Part shown: positions 1 through 7,679 of the stretch, piece by piece | Layout of the letters: the number at the start of each line of letters is the position of its first letter | Numbering within the stretch: position 1 is the first letter of the stretch | From: Planctomycetaceae bacterium | Lineage (GTDB): Bacteria > Planctomycetota > Planctomycetia > Pirellulales > Pirellulaceae | Direction of reading: 5' to 3' | Assembly (NCBI GenBank): GCA_007129635.1 | Contig: SKVE01000422.1 | Span: forward strand, 1-13,639 | DNA length: 13,639 nt | The notes under the pieces: generated by a model | Told to the model about the DNA's origin: nothing | The model's input: only the letters and a program-made list of their open reading frames with translations | Database searches by the model: none | Translations under genes and position numbers: made by a program

Positions 1-2
1 CC

Positions 3-83
3 CGAATGCTCGCCCTCCACCCCACCGTCCGCCGCCTACGCCCATCGGCTCACGACTGGAATGACCTACTCACCTCGCCCTGA
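3..83 (+). CDS. Possible 3' end of a gene entering from the left
   Basis: Frame 3 is open from the window edge to a TGA at 81-83. It encodes about 26 residues ending in SAHDWNDLLTSP, which reads like an ordinary soluble C-terminus. The start lies outside the window. No motif can be recognised in so short a stretch and frame 1 is also open here, so the assignment rests only on composition and on the natural-looking end. No function is proposed. Confidence 0.25.
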   Translation, partial: RMLALHPTVRRLRPSAHDWNDLLTSP

Positions 84-354
84 CCACAAGCCTCATCACA
101 GCCCGACACACGCGACTCCGCTCTCGACTGTCCCTCACATCCAAAGACTCCATCCCTAACCCCGACCGACTCCCCATCGATTATCTCGCACGCTCTCAGG
201 TCGATTCTATCGCGTTGGGCAATGTGGTACAGTATTGCCGTCTGACGGCAAAGCGATGGAGTGCGGCGGAGCGATTATCAGCGTGGACCAATCATGCGCC
301 TTCTCATCGTTCGCTGAACCCAGGTGTTTCTGTAAACAATTGGAAGGGACGACG
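84..354. other. Intergenic, nothing recognised
   Basis: No coding frame with plausible composition, RNA gene or convincing -35/-10 pair was seen. It must contain the promoter of the 355-681 gene. The open frame continues upstream of 355 to 235, but the strong Shine-Dalgarno sequence at 342-349 points to 355 as the true start, so the upstream extension is treated as non-coding. Confidence 0.5.
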
Positions 355-681
355 ATGGCGTCGAAAACCGTACCTGCCAAAGTGAAGCAAGCGGTCCAAG
401 ATATCGTGGATCGCTTCAACGGGAAGGACTTGAGTCGTAGTGATATGGCCTACAGTGCCCGCTTCCGTGGCAAACACGTCTATCTTGACAGAGATGACGG
501 AAGTGGCCCGGGGCCGATCTGTCGCCTGGCGTACACCGGCGACATGAACAAATGGGAGTTCGCGATCTACAAATACAGCTCCGATCAGTACGACCCGGAA
601 GAATGTTGGTTCCCGGGCGGGGAATTGGTCGACGGCACAGTTGAGGGTGCCCTGAAAGCCGGGATGCGGGCATACCCATAG
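355..681 (+). CDS. Small conserved-looking hypothetical protein, 108 aa
   Basis: The start is the ATG at 355, because a good ribosome-binding sequence (GGAAGGGA, 342-349) lies 5 bases upstream. The in-frame extension to 235 gives an unlikely Cys-rich leader. The protein has no signal peptide or membrane segment, so it is probably cytoplasmic. It opens with a basic helix (residues 1-25), followed by an acidic, aromatic-rich region. That region contains the segments YLDRDDGSGPGPICRL, GDMNKWEFAIYKYS and DPEECWFPG, and the protein ends in DGTVEGALKAGMRAYP. The regular alternation suggests a small alpha/beta fold. I do not recognise a named family, although the text looks like a conserved bacterial hypothetical. 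It stands alone, followed by decayed DNA, so context gives no role. That it is a real gene is well supported; its function is unknown. Confidence 0.75.
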   Translation: MASKTVPAKVKQAVQDIVDRFNGKDLSRSDMAYSARFRGKHVYLDRDDGSGPGPICRLAYTGDMNKWEFAIYKYSSDQYDPEECWFPGGELVDGTVEGALKAGMRAYP

Positions 682-963
682 CCGCTACTTGACAGGCCGG
701 AGCGTGGCGGATCGGTTGTGATACGGCGATAATCGTCATTCGGCTGACCACTGCCTCAGGCAATCGCTATTGCCAGACTCCCAAAATACAGCTAGGAATG
801 GGGTGCTATATCCCCTGAAATACTGTGGCTGTAAATATGTCCAAGACCAATCCAACAGACGAACGCATGACACAAGTTACGGAGAAGGTGCCATCCCTTC
901 ACGAACCGCTGCTGCTCGGGTGATTCCGGTGACATCCGTTGGCGTCGCTCTCGATCTTGCTGC
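682..963. other. Non-coding or decayed stretch
   Basis: The frames here are short and of poor composition. One 28-codon frame, 837-923 (+), starts MSKTNPTDERMTQVTEKVPS and ends in TGA. It reads like a soluble N-terminus, but it has no ribosome-binding site and no continuation. It may be the stump of a lost gene. Nothing else is seen. Confidence 0.4.
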
Positions 964-1289
964 CTAATCTCCATCAGCGTCCAGGATGGTGGTCATCAGT
1001 TCGGGCGTCGGTGCGGACAGGTCGCGGATGGCATGGCGGCAACAGCTTGCGTCCGGGCAGAGTTGCCGGGCCAAGTCCTGGTACGGCACGAACGGCTCGC
1101 CGGCGTAGTTCGTCTCGTCTTCCTCCATCAGGTTGACGAACGTGCGGATGCTGGATGTGCCGAGTGCATCGGATTATGCGGCATCGGCTGGCACCCGTCC
1201 ATGGTAACGGCGCCATCGGCTTTTTGCGGCGGCGCTGGCGTGTCTGCCCACAGCCAGGAATAATGGCGGTAGGAGATCCGAACCACCAT
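964..1289 (-). pseudogene. Frameshifted remnant of an unknown gene
   Basis: Two minus-strand frames join into one plausible protein. From an ATG at 1289 the first frame reads MVVRISYRHYSWLWADTPAP and continues to about DGCQPMPHNPMHSA, after which composition collapses before a stop at 1128-1130. The adjacent frame takes over at about 1165 and reads ALGTSSIRTFVNLMEEDETN, YAGEPFVPYQDLARQL and CRHAIRDLSAPTPELM before a TAG at 964-966. That second frame has no start of its own and has an in-frame TAA upstream at 1174-1176. A single indel near 1150-1170 would restore about 105 codons. I do not recognise the family. The argument is residue composition only, and the alternative is chance open frames. 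The start overlaps the apparent start of the CheR remnant on the other strand, which suggests a rearranged junction. Confidence 0.4.
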
Positions 1290-1998
1290 GTGTATTTCAT
1301 CGTCAGCCGCCCAAGGAATCTTGCTTACGGATCGCCAGTGCCTTGCGGAAGCCCCTGCCGAATGGACGGTGCTGGACGCCTGCCCGCGGATCTCGATCTC
1401 GCGATTCTATCGGGACCGCGACGTGTTCGATCATTTGCGCGACAGCGTTTTGCCCGATCTGGCTCGCGCAGTACAGCGGCGCGGGGAGAACCGGCTGAGC
1501 GTCTGGTCGGCCGGCTGTGCGTCCGGCGAGTAACCGTACTCTGTCGCGCTGATCTGGATGCACCACGTACAGCCGCAGTTCCCGGAACAGACGCTTCATG
1601 TGCTGACCTCCGACGCCGACGAGACCATGCTGCAGCGTGCCAAGCGAGCCCGTTATCCGGCCAGCAGTTTGAAGGACGTTCCGGCCAACTGGAAGCAGAG
1701 TGCGTTTGTCTGTAGTAACGGCGAGTACCAGCTTGCCGAGCAGTTCCGCGGCCTGGTGCGGTTCCGGCAGGCAGATATCCGCGTGGATACTCCCGCCGAA
1801 TCGTTCGCGCTGATTCTGTGCCGCAATCTGGTATTCACATATTTTGACGAGCCATTGCAACGACAGGTGCTGGCTGCCCTTTCGGAACGACTGCTGCCCG
1901 GTGGTTCCCTCGTGATCGGAAAACACGAATCGCTGCCGGCCAAGACAACGGGACTTGGTCCAGATCCTGCCCGACTCGGGTTCTTCCTCCGTGCCTGA
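1288..1998 (+). pseudogene. CheR-type SAM-dependent methyltransferase, interrupted by an in-frame TAA
   Basis: One frame runs from ATG 1288 to TGA 1996-1998 with a single internal stop, TAA at 1531-1533 (codon 82). Before the stop it reads EWTVLDACPRISISRFYRDR and then WSAGCASGE. After the stop it continues PYSVALIWM, TSDADETMLQRAKRARYPAS, a LILCRNLVFTYFDEPLQRQV segment and LLPGGSLVIGKHESLP. These are the CheR-family elements in order: the FYRD entry helix, the SAM-binding GCASGEEPYS motif, the second acidic SAM contact, and the LCRN/PGG segment. The stop falls exactly on the second Glu of GEEPYS, so one GAA-to-TAA change explains it. Intact CheR enzymes methylate glutamates of chemoreceptors or serve related signalling. 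Here the N-terminal helical domain also looks short or missing, and no chemotaxis genes are nearby. It is probably a recent pseudogene; readthrough or an assembly error are alternatives. Confidence 0.85.
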
Positions 1999-2421
1999 TT
2001 GCCGGAGACATGTCGGGTGCGCAACCGTTACGCAGCGTCTGACTGCCGCGAGTAATGATCACCGGTTGGCGACGTTGTGCCCAACGGCGATAATCGAACG
2101 GAATTGTTAAGCAGATGGTGATTCGATTCATCCCAGTCCAACGAAAGGCCAGACAGCCATGTCCGCTCCCGAACGCCAAATGGTCGATCGCAAAGTCCGT
2201 TCGGATAATCCATCCTTCTGGGGCGAGGCTGGAGAACGCGGCTGGAGAAGTGAGTCGACCCGAACGTTTCCATTTGTCGTGTGTACGAACAAGCGAAAAG
2301 ATGCGACTGACAACCCGAGTCGTCAACGTTTCCCGGCAGCCCAGCCGTCGACAAGCAGTTTTCGGGGCACCATCGCCGTCAACTGGTATCGCACCGGCCA
2401 GCTCTGATTTGACCATTCGCC
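1999..2421. other. Intergenic, no supported gene
   Basis: All six frames contain overlapping open stretches here on both strands, which is usual for high-GC DNA with few AT-rich codons. None shows a domain, signal peptide or good ribosome-binding site. The best plus-strand candidate (2159-2407, 82 codons from MSAPERQMVDRKVRSDNP) lacks a Shine-Dalgarno sequence and overlaps minus-strand frames equally long. It is treated as decayed or spacer DNA. Confidence 0.45.
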
Positions 2422-2557
2422 TCACACCACCGGCACCGGCCACCGCAACCATGCTCCGAAGATATCCCGCGTGGCCAGCACCTCGCCGTCCCGGCGATCG
2501 AAGGCCTTGTTCGTGCACCCAGACTTCGACGTCAACTTGCCAAGCTGGTAACTTGCG
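2422..2557 (-). pseudogene. Frameshifted C-terminal gene fragment
   Basis: Read on the minus strand, one frame gives RKLPAWQVDVEVWVHEQ after a TAG at about 2555-2557. The neighbouring frame continues from about 2508 as AFDRRDGEVLATRDIFGAWL and RWPVPVV to a TGA at 2422-2424. Both pieces have protein-like hydrophobic alternation and join at a one-base frame change near 2505-2510. About 45 residues remain and no start codon is present. The fragment lies just downstream of the 2570-4183 gene on the same strand. The family is not recognised; chance open frames are the alternative. Confidence 0.3.
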
Positions 2558-2569
2558 CTACGTGCGCAG

Positions 2570-4183
2570 TCAAAACATGGCTTGCAGTTCGACCAGGACG
2601 GGCGTGATTTCGTCGGCGATTTCGGCCAGGTTACCCTGGCGGGCGGCATCGACGTTCGGCAGATACTCGCGCTGCAAGCGGACCCAACTGCGGGCGAGTT
2701 GGTTGGCCATGTCGGCCAATTCGTGGACCGTGGGCCGTTGCGTCAGCGTTTCGTTGAAGGCTTGCGTTTCCTGGCGGAACGCGCTGCTGGCTTGCACGAA
2801 CCCGGTACGCCACGGAGCCGGGTAGCGTCTTTCCTTGCCCACGCCGTCGCGGACCTCGTCGGCTAGCCGTTCGGCCGCATAAGCCAGCAGCGCGGCGCGC
2901 TGCACGGCCAGGCGGTGGTCGAACTCGGGGGCGATCCGCAACGCGTCCCGCAGGGCGACGAATGTTTGCTCGATCTCCTTCAGCAGGTGCTGGACTTCCG
3001 GGGCGCGGGCCGTGCGGAAGCAGGCCGAAAACGCAGGCCAGGTATCGACGACGAACTGGTACTCCTGGCGCAGCTCGGCCGGCGTGCCGCGCTGCGCGAC
3101 GACCGCAACGAAATACTCGCACACGCCGTGGAAGGCGCCGGCGGTATTCAGTACATTCGGCGCGCCGCGCAGCTCCATCAACATGCGCAGGGTAACGCGG
3201 TCCAGCAATTCGTCGACGCGATTCATCAACACCTCGGTCAGATGCTGCAGATGCTGACGGTTGATGGGCACCGGCAGCCAGAGCAGTTCGTGGATCTGAC
3301 GGTCGGTTTCTTCGAGATTCCGCAAGGTACGTTCCAGATTGCGTTGCCCCAGCGGCCACAGGCTGGCAGCAAAGGGCTGCCATCGCTGCTGATACCGCTG
3401 GAATTCGGCCACGATGGCGGTGTGGGACGTTTGCTGAGCGATCAGGTTGGCCAGCAGACGGACCTGCTGCTGGAGGCGGCGGCCCTGCAATTGCAGAACT
3501 TGGGCGTCTCGGGTCCGCCCCAAGCCGATCTCGATGTCGTCCACCAGCCGGTGCAGATCGGAGTTCAACGCATCGGTCTGCCGCAGCAACTCGCGGTAAT
3601 CGGTCTGCGGTTGGATCCCGCACAACTGACCCAAAGCTGCCGCGAACCCGTCCAGGCGTTGGACGCTGGGTCCGCACAGACGGCTGAGCCCATCGGCCTG
3701 GTCCAGCCGGTACGAGAGCAGACGCCACTGACGATCCACATCGCGAAATTCGCGCCCCAGCGACTGCACATCGTAGATTCGAGAAGACTTCTCGGCCAGC
3801 ACGCCGGCCTGCGAGGCCACACGCATCATCTCGGGAAGGTACTGGCGGGCAGTCGCGTTGCGGACCGATTCGGCTTGGAGCACTTCGTACAATCGCTTCG
3901 CCTCGTTGGCGAACTCGGACAACGCTTCGCGGGCCTTGACCAAGTCGGCCGGGATCGCCTGCTGCTGCGGCGGCGGCCGGTCCGGCCGCAGGCTCCTTTC
4001 GATTTGGGCTTCAAGAAAAGTCCGGAGCAAGCCCTCAACCAGCTCACGCCGCTGGTCGCGGGGCGGCTGCGCCTGGATTACCAACGGCGTCAACGTCGAA
4101 ACAGCGATGACCGCTAGTAACAGCCAACAAGCCGGATGCGGGTAGGCAAGACGAACGATCCGGGAAAGAAGTTTGGTTTTCAT
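2570..4183 (-). CDS. Exported alpha-helical hypothetical protein, 537 aa
   Basis: The start chosen is the ATG at 4183. It begins MKTKLLSRIVRLAYPHPACW, a basic n-region followed by a hydrophobic core (CWLLLAVIAVSTLTPLVIQA), and so gives a good signal peptide or N-terminal anchor with likely cleavage near residue 38. The open frame reaches back to a TTG at 4312, but that would bury the signal. No clear Shine-Dalgarno sequence precedes 4183. After a Pro/Gln-rich linker (DRPPPQQQ) the rest is almost entirely amphipathic helix rich in Leu, Gln, Arg and Glu, for example EFRDVDRQWRLLSYRLDQAD and LNSDLHRLVDDIEIGL, with repeated heptad-like spacing that suggests helical bundles or coiled coil. No catalytic motif is visible and Cys residues are few. 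It resembles large exported hypotheticals common in planctomycetes, probably periplasmic and structural or binding, but the function is unknown. A long plus-strand frame opposite it is a codon-bias shadow. Confidence 0.8.
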   Translation of the reverse strand: MKTKLLSRIVRLAYPHPACWLLLAVIAVSTLTPLVIQAQPPRDQRRELVEGLLRTFLEAQIERSLRPDRPPPQQQAIPADLVKAREALSEFANEAKRLYEVLQAESVRNATARQYLPEMMRVASQAGVLAEKSSRIYDVQSLGREFRDVDRQWRLLSYRLDQADGLSRLCGPSVQRLDGFAAALGQLCGIQPQTDYRELLRQTDALNSDLHRLVDDIEIGLGRTRDAQVLQLQGRRLQQQVRLLANLIAQQTSHTAIVAEFQRYQQRWQPFAASLWPLGQRNLERTLRNLEETDRQIHELLWLPVPINRQHLQHLTEVLMNRVDELLDRVTLRMLMELRGAPNVLNTAGAFHGVCEYFVAVVAQRGTPAELRQEYQFVVDTWPAFSACFRTARAPEVQHLLKEIEQTFVALRDALRIAPEFDHRLAVQRAALLAYAAERLADEVRDGVGKERRYPAPWRTGFVQASSAFRQETQAFNETLTQRPTVHELADMANQLARSWVRLQREYLPNVDAARQGNLAEIADEITPVLVELQAMF

Positions 4184-4462
4184 GGCTGCCAGTCCATTCT
4201 GAGCAAGCAGGTGGTTGCGAGGAGAAATCGGCGAACGGGCCGCGATCTGTCGAGTGGCAACGCCACCGCGACAGTCTTCCATCATTTGAGCAGCGAAGCA
4301 GTCGCCGGTCAAGCTGCGCCCGACGCAGGTCCAGTGAGTTCCCGTGGGATTTCCCAGAACAAAATCGTCCTTGCTGACTCAGGAGGTCCGGACGTCATGC
4401 CTGCTCGAACAGCCGGTCGTGTTCATCAGCCTCAAACGTTACGCACCGGACGATATGCGAAC

Positions 4463-4468
4463 AGGAGG
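4463..4468 (+). promoter_or_regulatory. Perfect Shine-Dalgarno AGGAGG for the 72-aa gene
   Basis: AGGAGG sits 8 bases before the ATG at 4477 and decides that start. A second AGGAGG at 4381-4386 precedes an ATG at 4397 in another frame. That frame encodes an Arg-rich, low-quality 82-residue product and is not called as a gene. Confidence 0.6.
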
Positions 4469-4476
4469 AACCGGTC

Positions 4477-4695
4477 ATGGACAAGCATCACGTCAATCAG
4501 CCCTATGTTCCGACAAGGGAACAGATTCAGCGCTTGTGCGAAACGATCCAGCGCTCGTGGAGTGAGCATCAACGGCGCGAATGGGAAGTCCCCAAGACTC
4601 GAGAGCTGCAAGTGCCTTGCTATTCGGTGTCACATCTCGCCATAGACTTGCCTGATCAATCGAGTGTGGGCCAGACGATTTCGCCGCGGCGTTGA
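4477..4695 (+). CDS. Small hypothetical protein, 72 aa
   Basis: The ATG at 4477 is preceded by a perfect AGGAGG (4463-4468) at an 8-base gap, the strongest ribosome-binding site in the window. The protein begins MDKHHVNQPYVPTREQIQRL and continues CETIQRSWSEHQRREWEVP. This is a short disordered head followed by an amphipathic basic helix with the IxxxCxxIQxxWSxxxRxxR pattern that I associate with small planctomycete hypotheticals. There is no signal peptide or membrane segment. The last 40 bases overlap the 3' end of the convergent 4656-7679 gene, so either the C-terminus is real and the genes overlap tail to tail, or the frame has run on. Its role is unknown; a small regulatory or binding protein is only a guess. 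Confidence 0.55.
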   Translation: MDKHHVNQPYVPTREQIQRLCETIQRSWSEHQRREWEVPKTRELQVPCYSVSHLAIDLPDQSSVGQTISPRR

Positions 4696-7679
4696 GCTTC
4701 CACGTCTTCGTAAGCGCCCAGGAAATCCGAATTGGCGTCCAGCCATACAATGATCCGCCGATAGTCTTCGTCATCCAACGCGACGCCGTGATGACGGGCG
4801 TCCAGGTACTCCATCAGCCGCGACGCATGAGCGCCGAAGCGCCCGGGTTCGGTGCGGGCGCCGCCGCGGCCCGGTCGATGCAACGATCCATTATTGGAAT
4901 CGTAGTAGAAGCCGAATTCGCTGGCCAGGTTGTTGTACGAGCGGCTGAATCCATGGTTGCCCTCGATCGTGCCGCTCAGATCGAGTGCTCCTTCTGTGCG
5001 ATGGCAGTCGACGCAGTGGCGATCCAGCACCGGTTGGACCAGCCGCACATAGCTGAAAGGCTGCGAGCCGTCGGGTTCCGGCCGGATCGACGATGGCGGC
5101 CGCTGCAATGCCAGCGGCGCCGGTGCCAAGGAAGGCGGAGGCGGTGAGTGCTTGCGTTCGTGGCAGCCCTGACAGTTAAGCTGCTCGCCAGGATGCACAT
5201 AGGTCGACGAACGCATGGACTGGACGGCCATCCCCCGAGCGTCCAAGGCCTGGAAATAGATGGATTTCCCTACCGGCGCTTCGAAATAGGCACTGCCATC
5301 CGCCTCGACCGGCACCGTGCCCAAGACGGATCGAGCGTTCGCCCCGTTGGCAGCACCGATCCGCGGTTGGTTGGCCGGCGAGGTGGTCTTGGGCAGCACG
5401 TGGATGATCCGCAGGGCCTGGATCTCGGTTCCCTGGGGCCAATCAAACTGGCTGTCGTAGACGTTCATCACGGCGATCGTGGCCTGCGGAATCTCGGATC
5501 CGGCCGCCAGCAGATCCCGCGCCGTCTGGTAGGTTCTTCGAGCGATGACCGGCGGCTTGGGCCTCGGTCGCAACGGCATCGGGGCATAGCAGGAGATCTC
5601 CGGATCACGGTAGATCAGTTCGCGGTTACCGTCGCGATCGATCCAGTAAATGCCTCGGTTGTAATTGCCCCGATTCTGTGTCGCATCGTCGCCCGCAGCC
5701 AAACGGCCCGCAGCGTCCGGATCGTAAACGACCAGATAGTCTTCTTCGCTCAATGGCCAAGGCGTACCGTAGATCATGTAATCGTACGCGGGGCGGCCCT
5801 CGGATTCCGGGAAGGGGATCTCGGGGGTCAAACGAATCAGTTGCGACATGGCGCCGTCGTCTTCCACTCGAGGGTCGATCAGCACCAGCGATCCGAATTC
5901 GTGCCCATGGTGCGCAGAGGCCACCGCGATGTAGCGGTGCGAGCCCGGGATCGCGCGGATCTGCGTCTCCATCCAGGGACGATCGCGGCGGCGATGGCTG
6001 GGATAATTGCCGTGCAAGGCGCGCGGGTCCCGACCATCGGGATAGCAAAGCCACTTGTGATGAGCCACGTTGGTGTCGCGGTCGACATAATCCCAACGGG
6101 TATAGACAATCATGCCGTCATGATCGACGCTGGGGTTCCATTCCTGCGTCTCGTGATAGCTGAGCGTGATGATGTCGCTGCCATCCGGCTCCATCGAATG
6201 CAACGTGAAATTGGGCGAAGGCCATCGCGGCGCGGAGCCTCCGCAGCGAAGATAGCCCCCTCGCCGTTCGGAGACAAAGGCGATTCGCCCGTCCGGCAGG
6301 AAGCACGGGTCGAAATCGTTCCACGACCCATCCGTCAACTGCCGCAACCCGCTGCCGTCGGCACGGACGCTGAAAATGTGATAACACGCCCGCGGTGACC
6401 ACTCGGGTTTTTCGCCCAACGCCTGGGTGTAGAGAAAGAGGATCGTCTGCCCGTCGAAAGAAACTTCGGGTCGGTAAAAGGCGCCCGGTTCCAGCCGCCC
6501 GCCGGCCAGTCGGCCGTTCTCGACCTCGGTACCGGCCAGCAGGTCGACACGCGTCGGCTGGTCCGAGAAAGGATCCTCCAACACGTACAGGCCACCACCT
6601 GGCTTGGCGCCAAAACCGTAACACTGATGGACCATGTGGATCAAAGCTCCCGGAATGTGGTACCCAGGATCATGGCGTTTGACGAACAGCAACCGATCGA
6701 TCTCCAGCAATCGCGGGTTGGTCCACGCGATCTGGCGAAGCAATTGGCGAGCGATCAGGTAAAGTTCGCGCCGCTCTGATTCGGGCAGATCATTCTTCTT
6801 GGCCGGCTCGGCGACGCGATCCTGCAGGGATGCTAGTTGCTGTCTCAGCCGATCCAGCCGAACCGGGTCCGCTTGGCCGTCCAGTCGCGCGGCCAGACGA
6901 GCGGCGCGGTCGAGCACCTCCTGGATATGATCCATCGAAAAAGCATCCTGCTCTGGCTGGGTCGAAGCCAGCGACGCAGGCAGCGGGTGCCCTTCGGTAC
7001 CCGGGTGCGACCCGGTTGGATGAACGCTCTTCTGATCTGCCGCTCGCCCCAAGGCGATGTTCGTCTCGGGATCCTCGGCCGCGTAGACCTGCACCTCGAC
7101 CAATGCGAACGAACAACGGCCAGGCACCATCAAACGGACGACTCGACCTTCGATCGGCGGGTCAAACGTGACCTCCAGCGGCGCATTCTCCGCCGCGCCG
7201 AAGAAGACGGTACCATCGTGCTGGTAGACCTGGCGAAAATCTTGCGGCGTACACTCCTCGGCCCCCTGGTCGGTAACCAGAATCTTCAGCCGACTGGTCC
7301 GCGGGGCCGTGTTGCCGTCGGTGCGATTGTAGACCACCACACGCTGGATCGATTCGTTCCTTGTTAAATCCACCTGCCACCACGGATCGATTTCGTTGCT
7401 GGCCGTGTGGAAGCCGAAACGGCTGGTGGTGACCCCATCAACGGCTCCGGCTGCGTCCTGGGCTGTGGTGACTCCCGCATCAGGACCCTCGGGATCAGCG
7501 ACTCGAGCGAACTGGCGGTCGGCGGCGATCCAATCGGCCCGGACGGCTTCCGCGATCCGCTCTGCTACCGGAAACCGAGCGGCAGTCGTCGACGGGTCCG
7601 GCGGCGAGCCATGCGCCACCAGACCAAGTCCCACAATTCCGAACACCAACCCGAACGTCAACGAGAACCCCATCCTCAT
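4656..7679 (-). CDS. Exported hydrazine-synthase-alpha-like protein with discoidin-like domain and two CxxCH motifs
   Basis: The ATG at 7679 is preferred: GAGAGGAAGG (7688-7697) ends 8 bases upstream. A GTG at 7682 and an ATG at 7673 are alternatives. Numbering below counts from 7682. Residues 1-26 form a signal peptide (GLVFGIVGLGLVAHGS). A discoidin (F5/8 type C)-like jelly roll spans about 57-202, with NEIDPWWQVDLTRNESIQRV and a closing RLMVPGRCSFALVEVQVY. A helical stretch (240-320) follows. A TolB/hydrazine-synthase-alpha-type propeller covers about 330-700 (PEVSFDGQTILFLY, GSGLRQLTDGSWNDFDPCFL, ASAHHGHEFGSLVLIDPR). Then comes the middle-domain signature GTVPVEADGSAYFEAPVGKS leading into CQGCH (837-841), and a C-terminal c-type-like segment with CVDCH (890-894). 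It should sit in the periplasm with up to two covalent haems. In anammox bacteria the related subunit makes hydrazine, but homologues occur widely in non-anammox planctomycetes with unknown substrates, so no anammox role is implied. It is probably co-transcribed with 7773-11264. Confidence 0.93.
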   Translation of the reverse strand: MRMGFSLTFGLVFGIVGLGLVAHGSPPDPSTTAARFPVAERIAEAVRADWIAADRQFARVADPEGPDAGVTTAQDAAGAVDGVTTSRFGFHTASNEIDPWWQVDLTRNESIQRVVVYNRTDGNTAPRTSRLKILVTDQGAEECTPQDFRQVYQHDGTVFFGAAENAPLEVTFDPPIEGRVVRLMVPGRCSFALVEVQVYAAEDPETNIALGRAADQKSVHPTGSHPGTEGHPLPASLASTQPEQDAFSMDHIQEVLDRAARLAARLDGQADPVRLDRLRQQLASLQDRVAEPAKKNDLPESERRELYLIARQLLRQIAWTNPRLLEIDRLLFVKRHDPGYHIPGALIHMVHQCYGFGAKPGGGLYVLEDPFSDQPTRVDLLAGTEVENGRLAGGRLEPGAFYRPEVSFDGQTILFLYTQALGEKPEWSPRACYHIFSVRADGSGLRQLTDGSWNDFDPCFLPDGRIAFVSERRGGYLRCGGSAPRWPSPNFTLHSMEPDGSDIITLSYHETQEWNPSVDHDGMIVYTRWDYVDRDTNVAHHKWLCYPDGRDPRALHGNYPSHRRRDRPWMETQIRAIPGSHRYIAVASAHHGHEFGSLVLIDPRVEDDGAMSQLIRLTPEIPFPESEGRPAYDYMIYGTPWPLSEEDYLVVYDPDAAGRLAAGDDATQNRGNYNRGIYWIDRDGNRELIYRDPEISCYAPMPLRPRPKPPVIARRTYQTARDLLAAGSEIPQATIAVMNVYDSQFDWPQGTEIQALRIIHVLPKTTSPANQPRIGAANGANARSVLGTVPVEADGSAYFEAPVGKSIYFQALDARGMAVQSMRSSTYVHPGEQLNCQGCHERKHSPPPPSLAPAPLALQRPPSSIRPEPDGSQPFSYVRLVQPVLDRHCVDCHRTEGALDLSGTIEGNHGFSRSYNNLASEFGFYYDSNNGSLHRPGRGGARTEPGRFGAHASRLMEYLDARHHGVALDDEDYRRIIVWLDANSDFLGAYEDVEAQRRGEIVWPTLD

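Noticed and set aside
214..240. Possible promoter TTGGGC...TACAGTAT upstream of the 108-aa gene
   Set aside because: Spacing between the two boxes is only 7-10 bases, so it does not fit a sigma-70 type promoter.
723..2096. 13-bp direct repeat ACGGCGATAATCG at 723-735 and 2084-2096
   Set aside because: In a window of this size about one 13-base repeat is expected by chance, and no flanking similarity extends it.
1835..2518. A 227-codon minus-strand frame and overlapping plus-strand frames at 2028-2407
   Set aside because: Several frames are open at once, none has a ribosome-binding site or domain, and the longest also overlaps the CheR frame.
2915..4117. A 400-codon plus-strand open frame opposite the helical exported protein
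   Set aside because: It is a GC-rich codon shadow: no signal, no domain and His/Gln/Arg-rich composition, while the minus strand has a signal peptide and coherent helices.
4397..4645. An 82-residue frame after AGGAGG at 4381
   Set aside because: Despite the ribosome-binding-like sequence, the product is Arg/Ser-rich with no structure and overlaps the better 4477 gene out of frame.
5148..6398. A 416-codon plus-strand open frame opposite the dihaem protein
   Set aside because: The minus strand encodes recognisable domains throughout. The plus-strand product has shadow composition and no motif.
4656..7679. Reading the hydrazine-synthase-like gene as evidence for an anammox organism
   Set aside because: Homologues of this domain are widespread in non-anammox planctomycetes, and no partner subunits are in the window.
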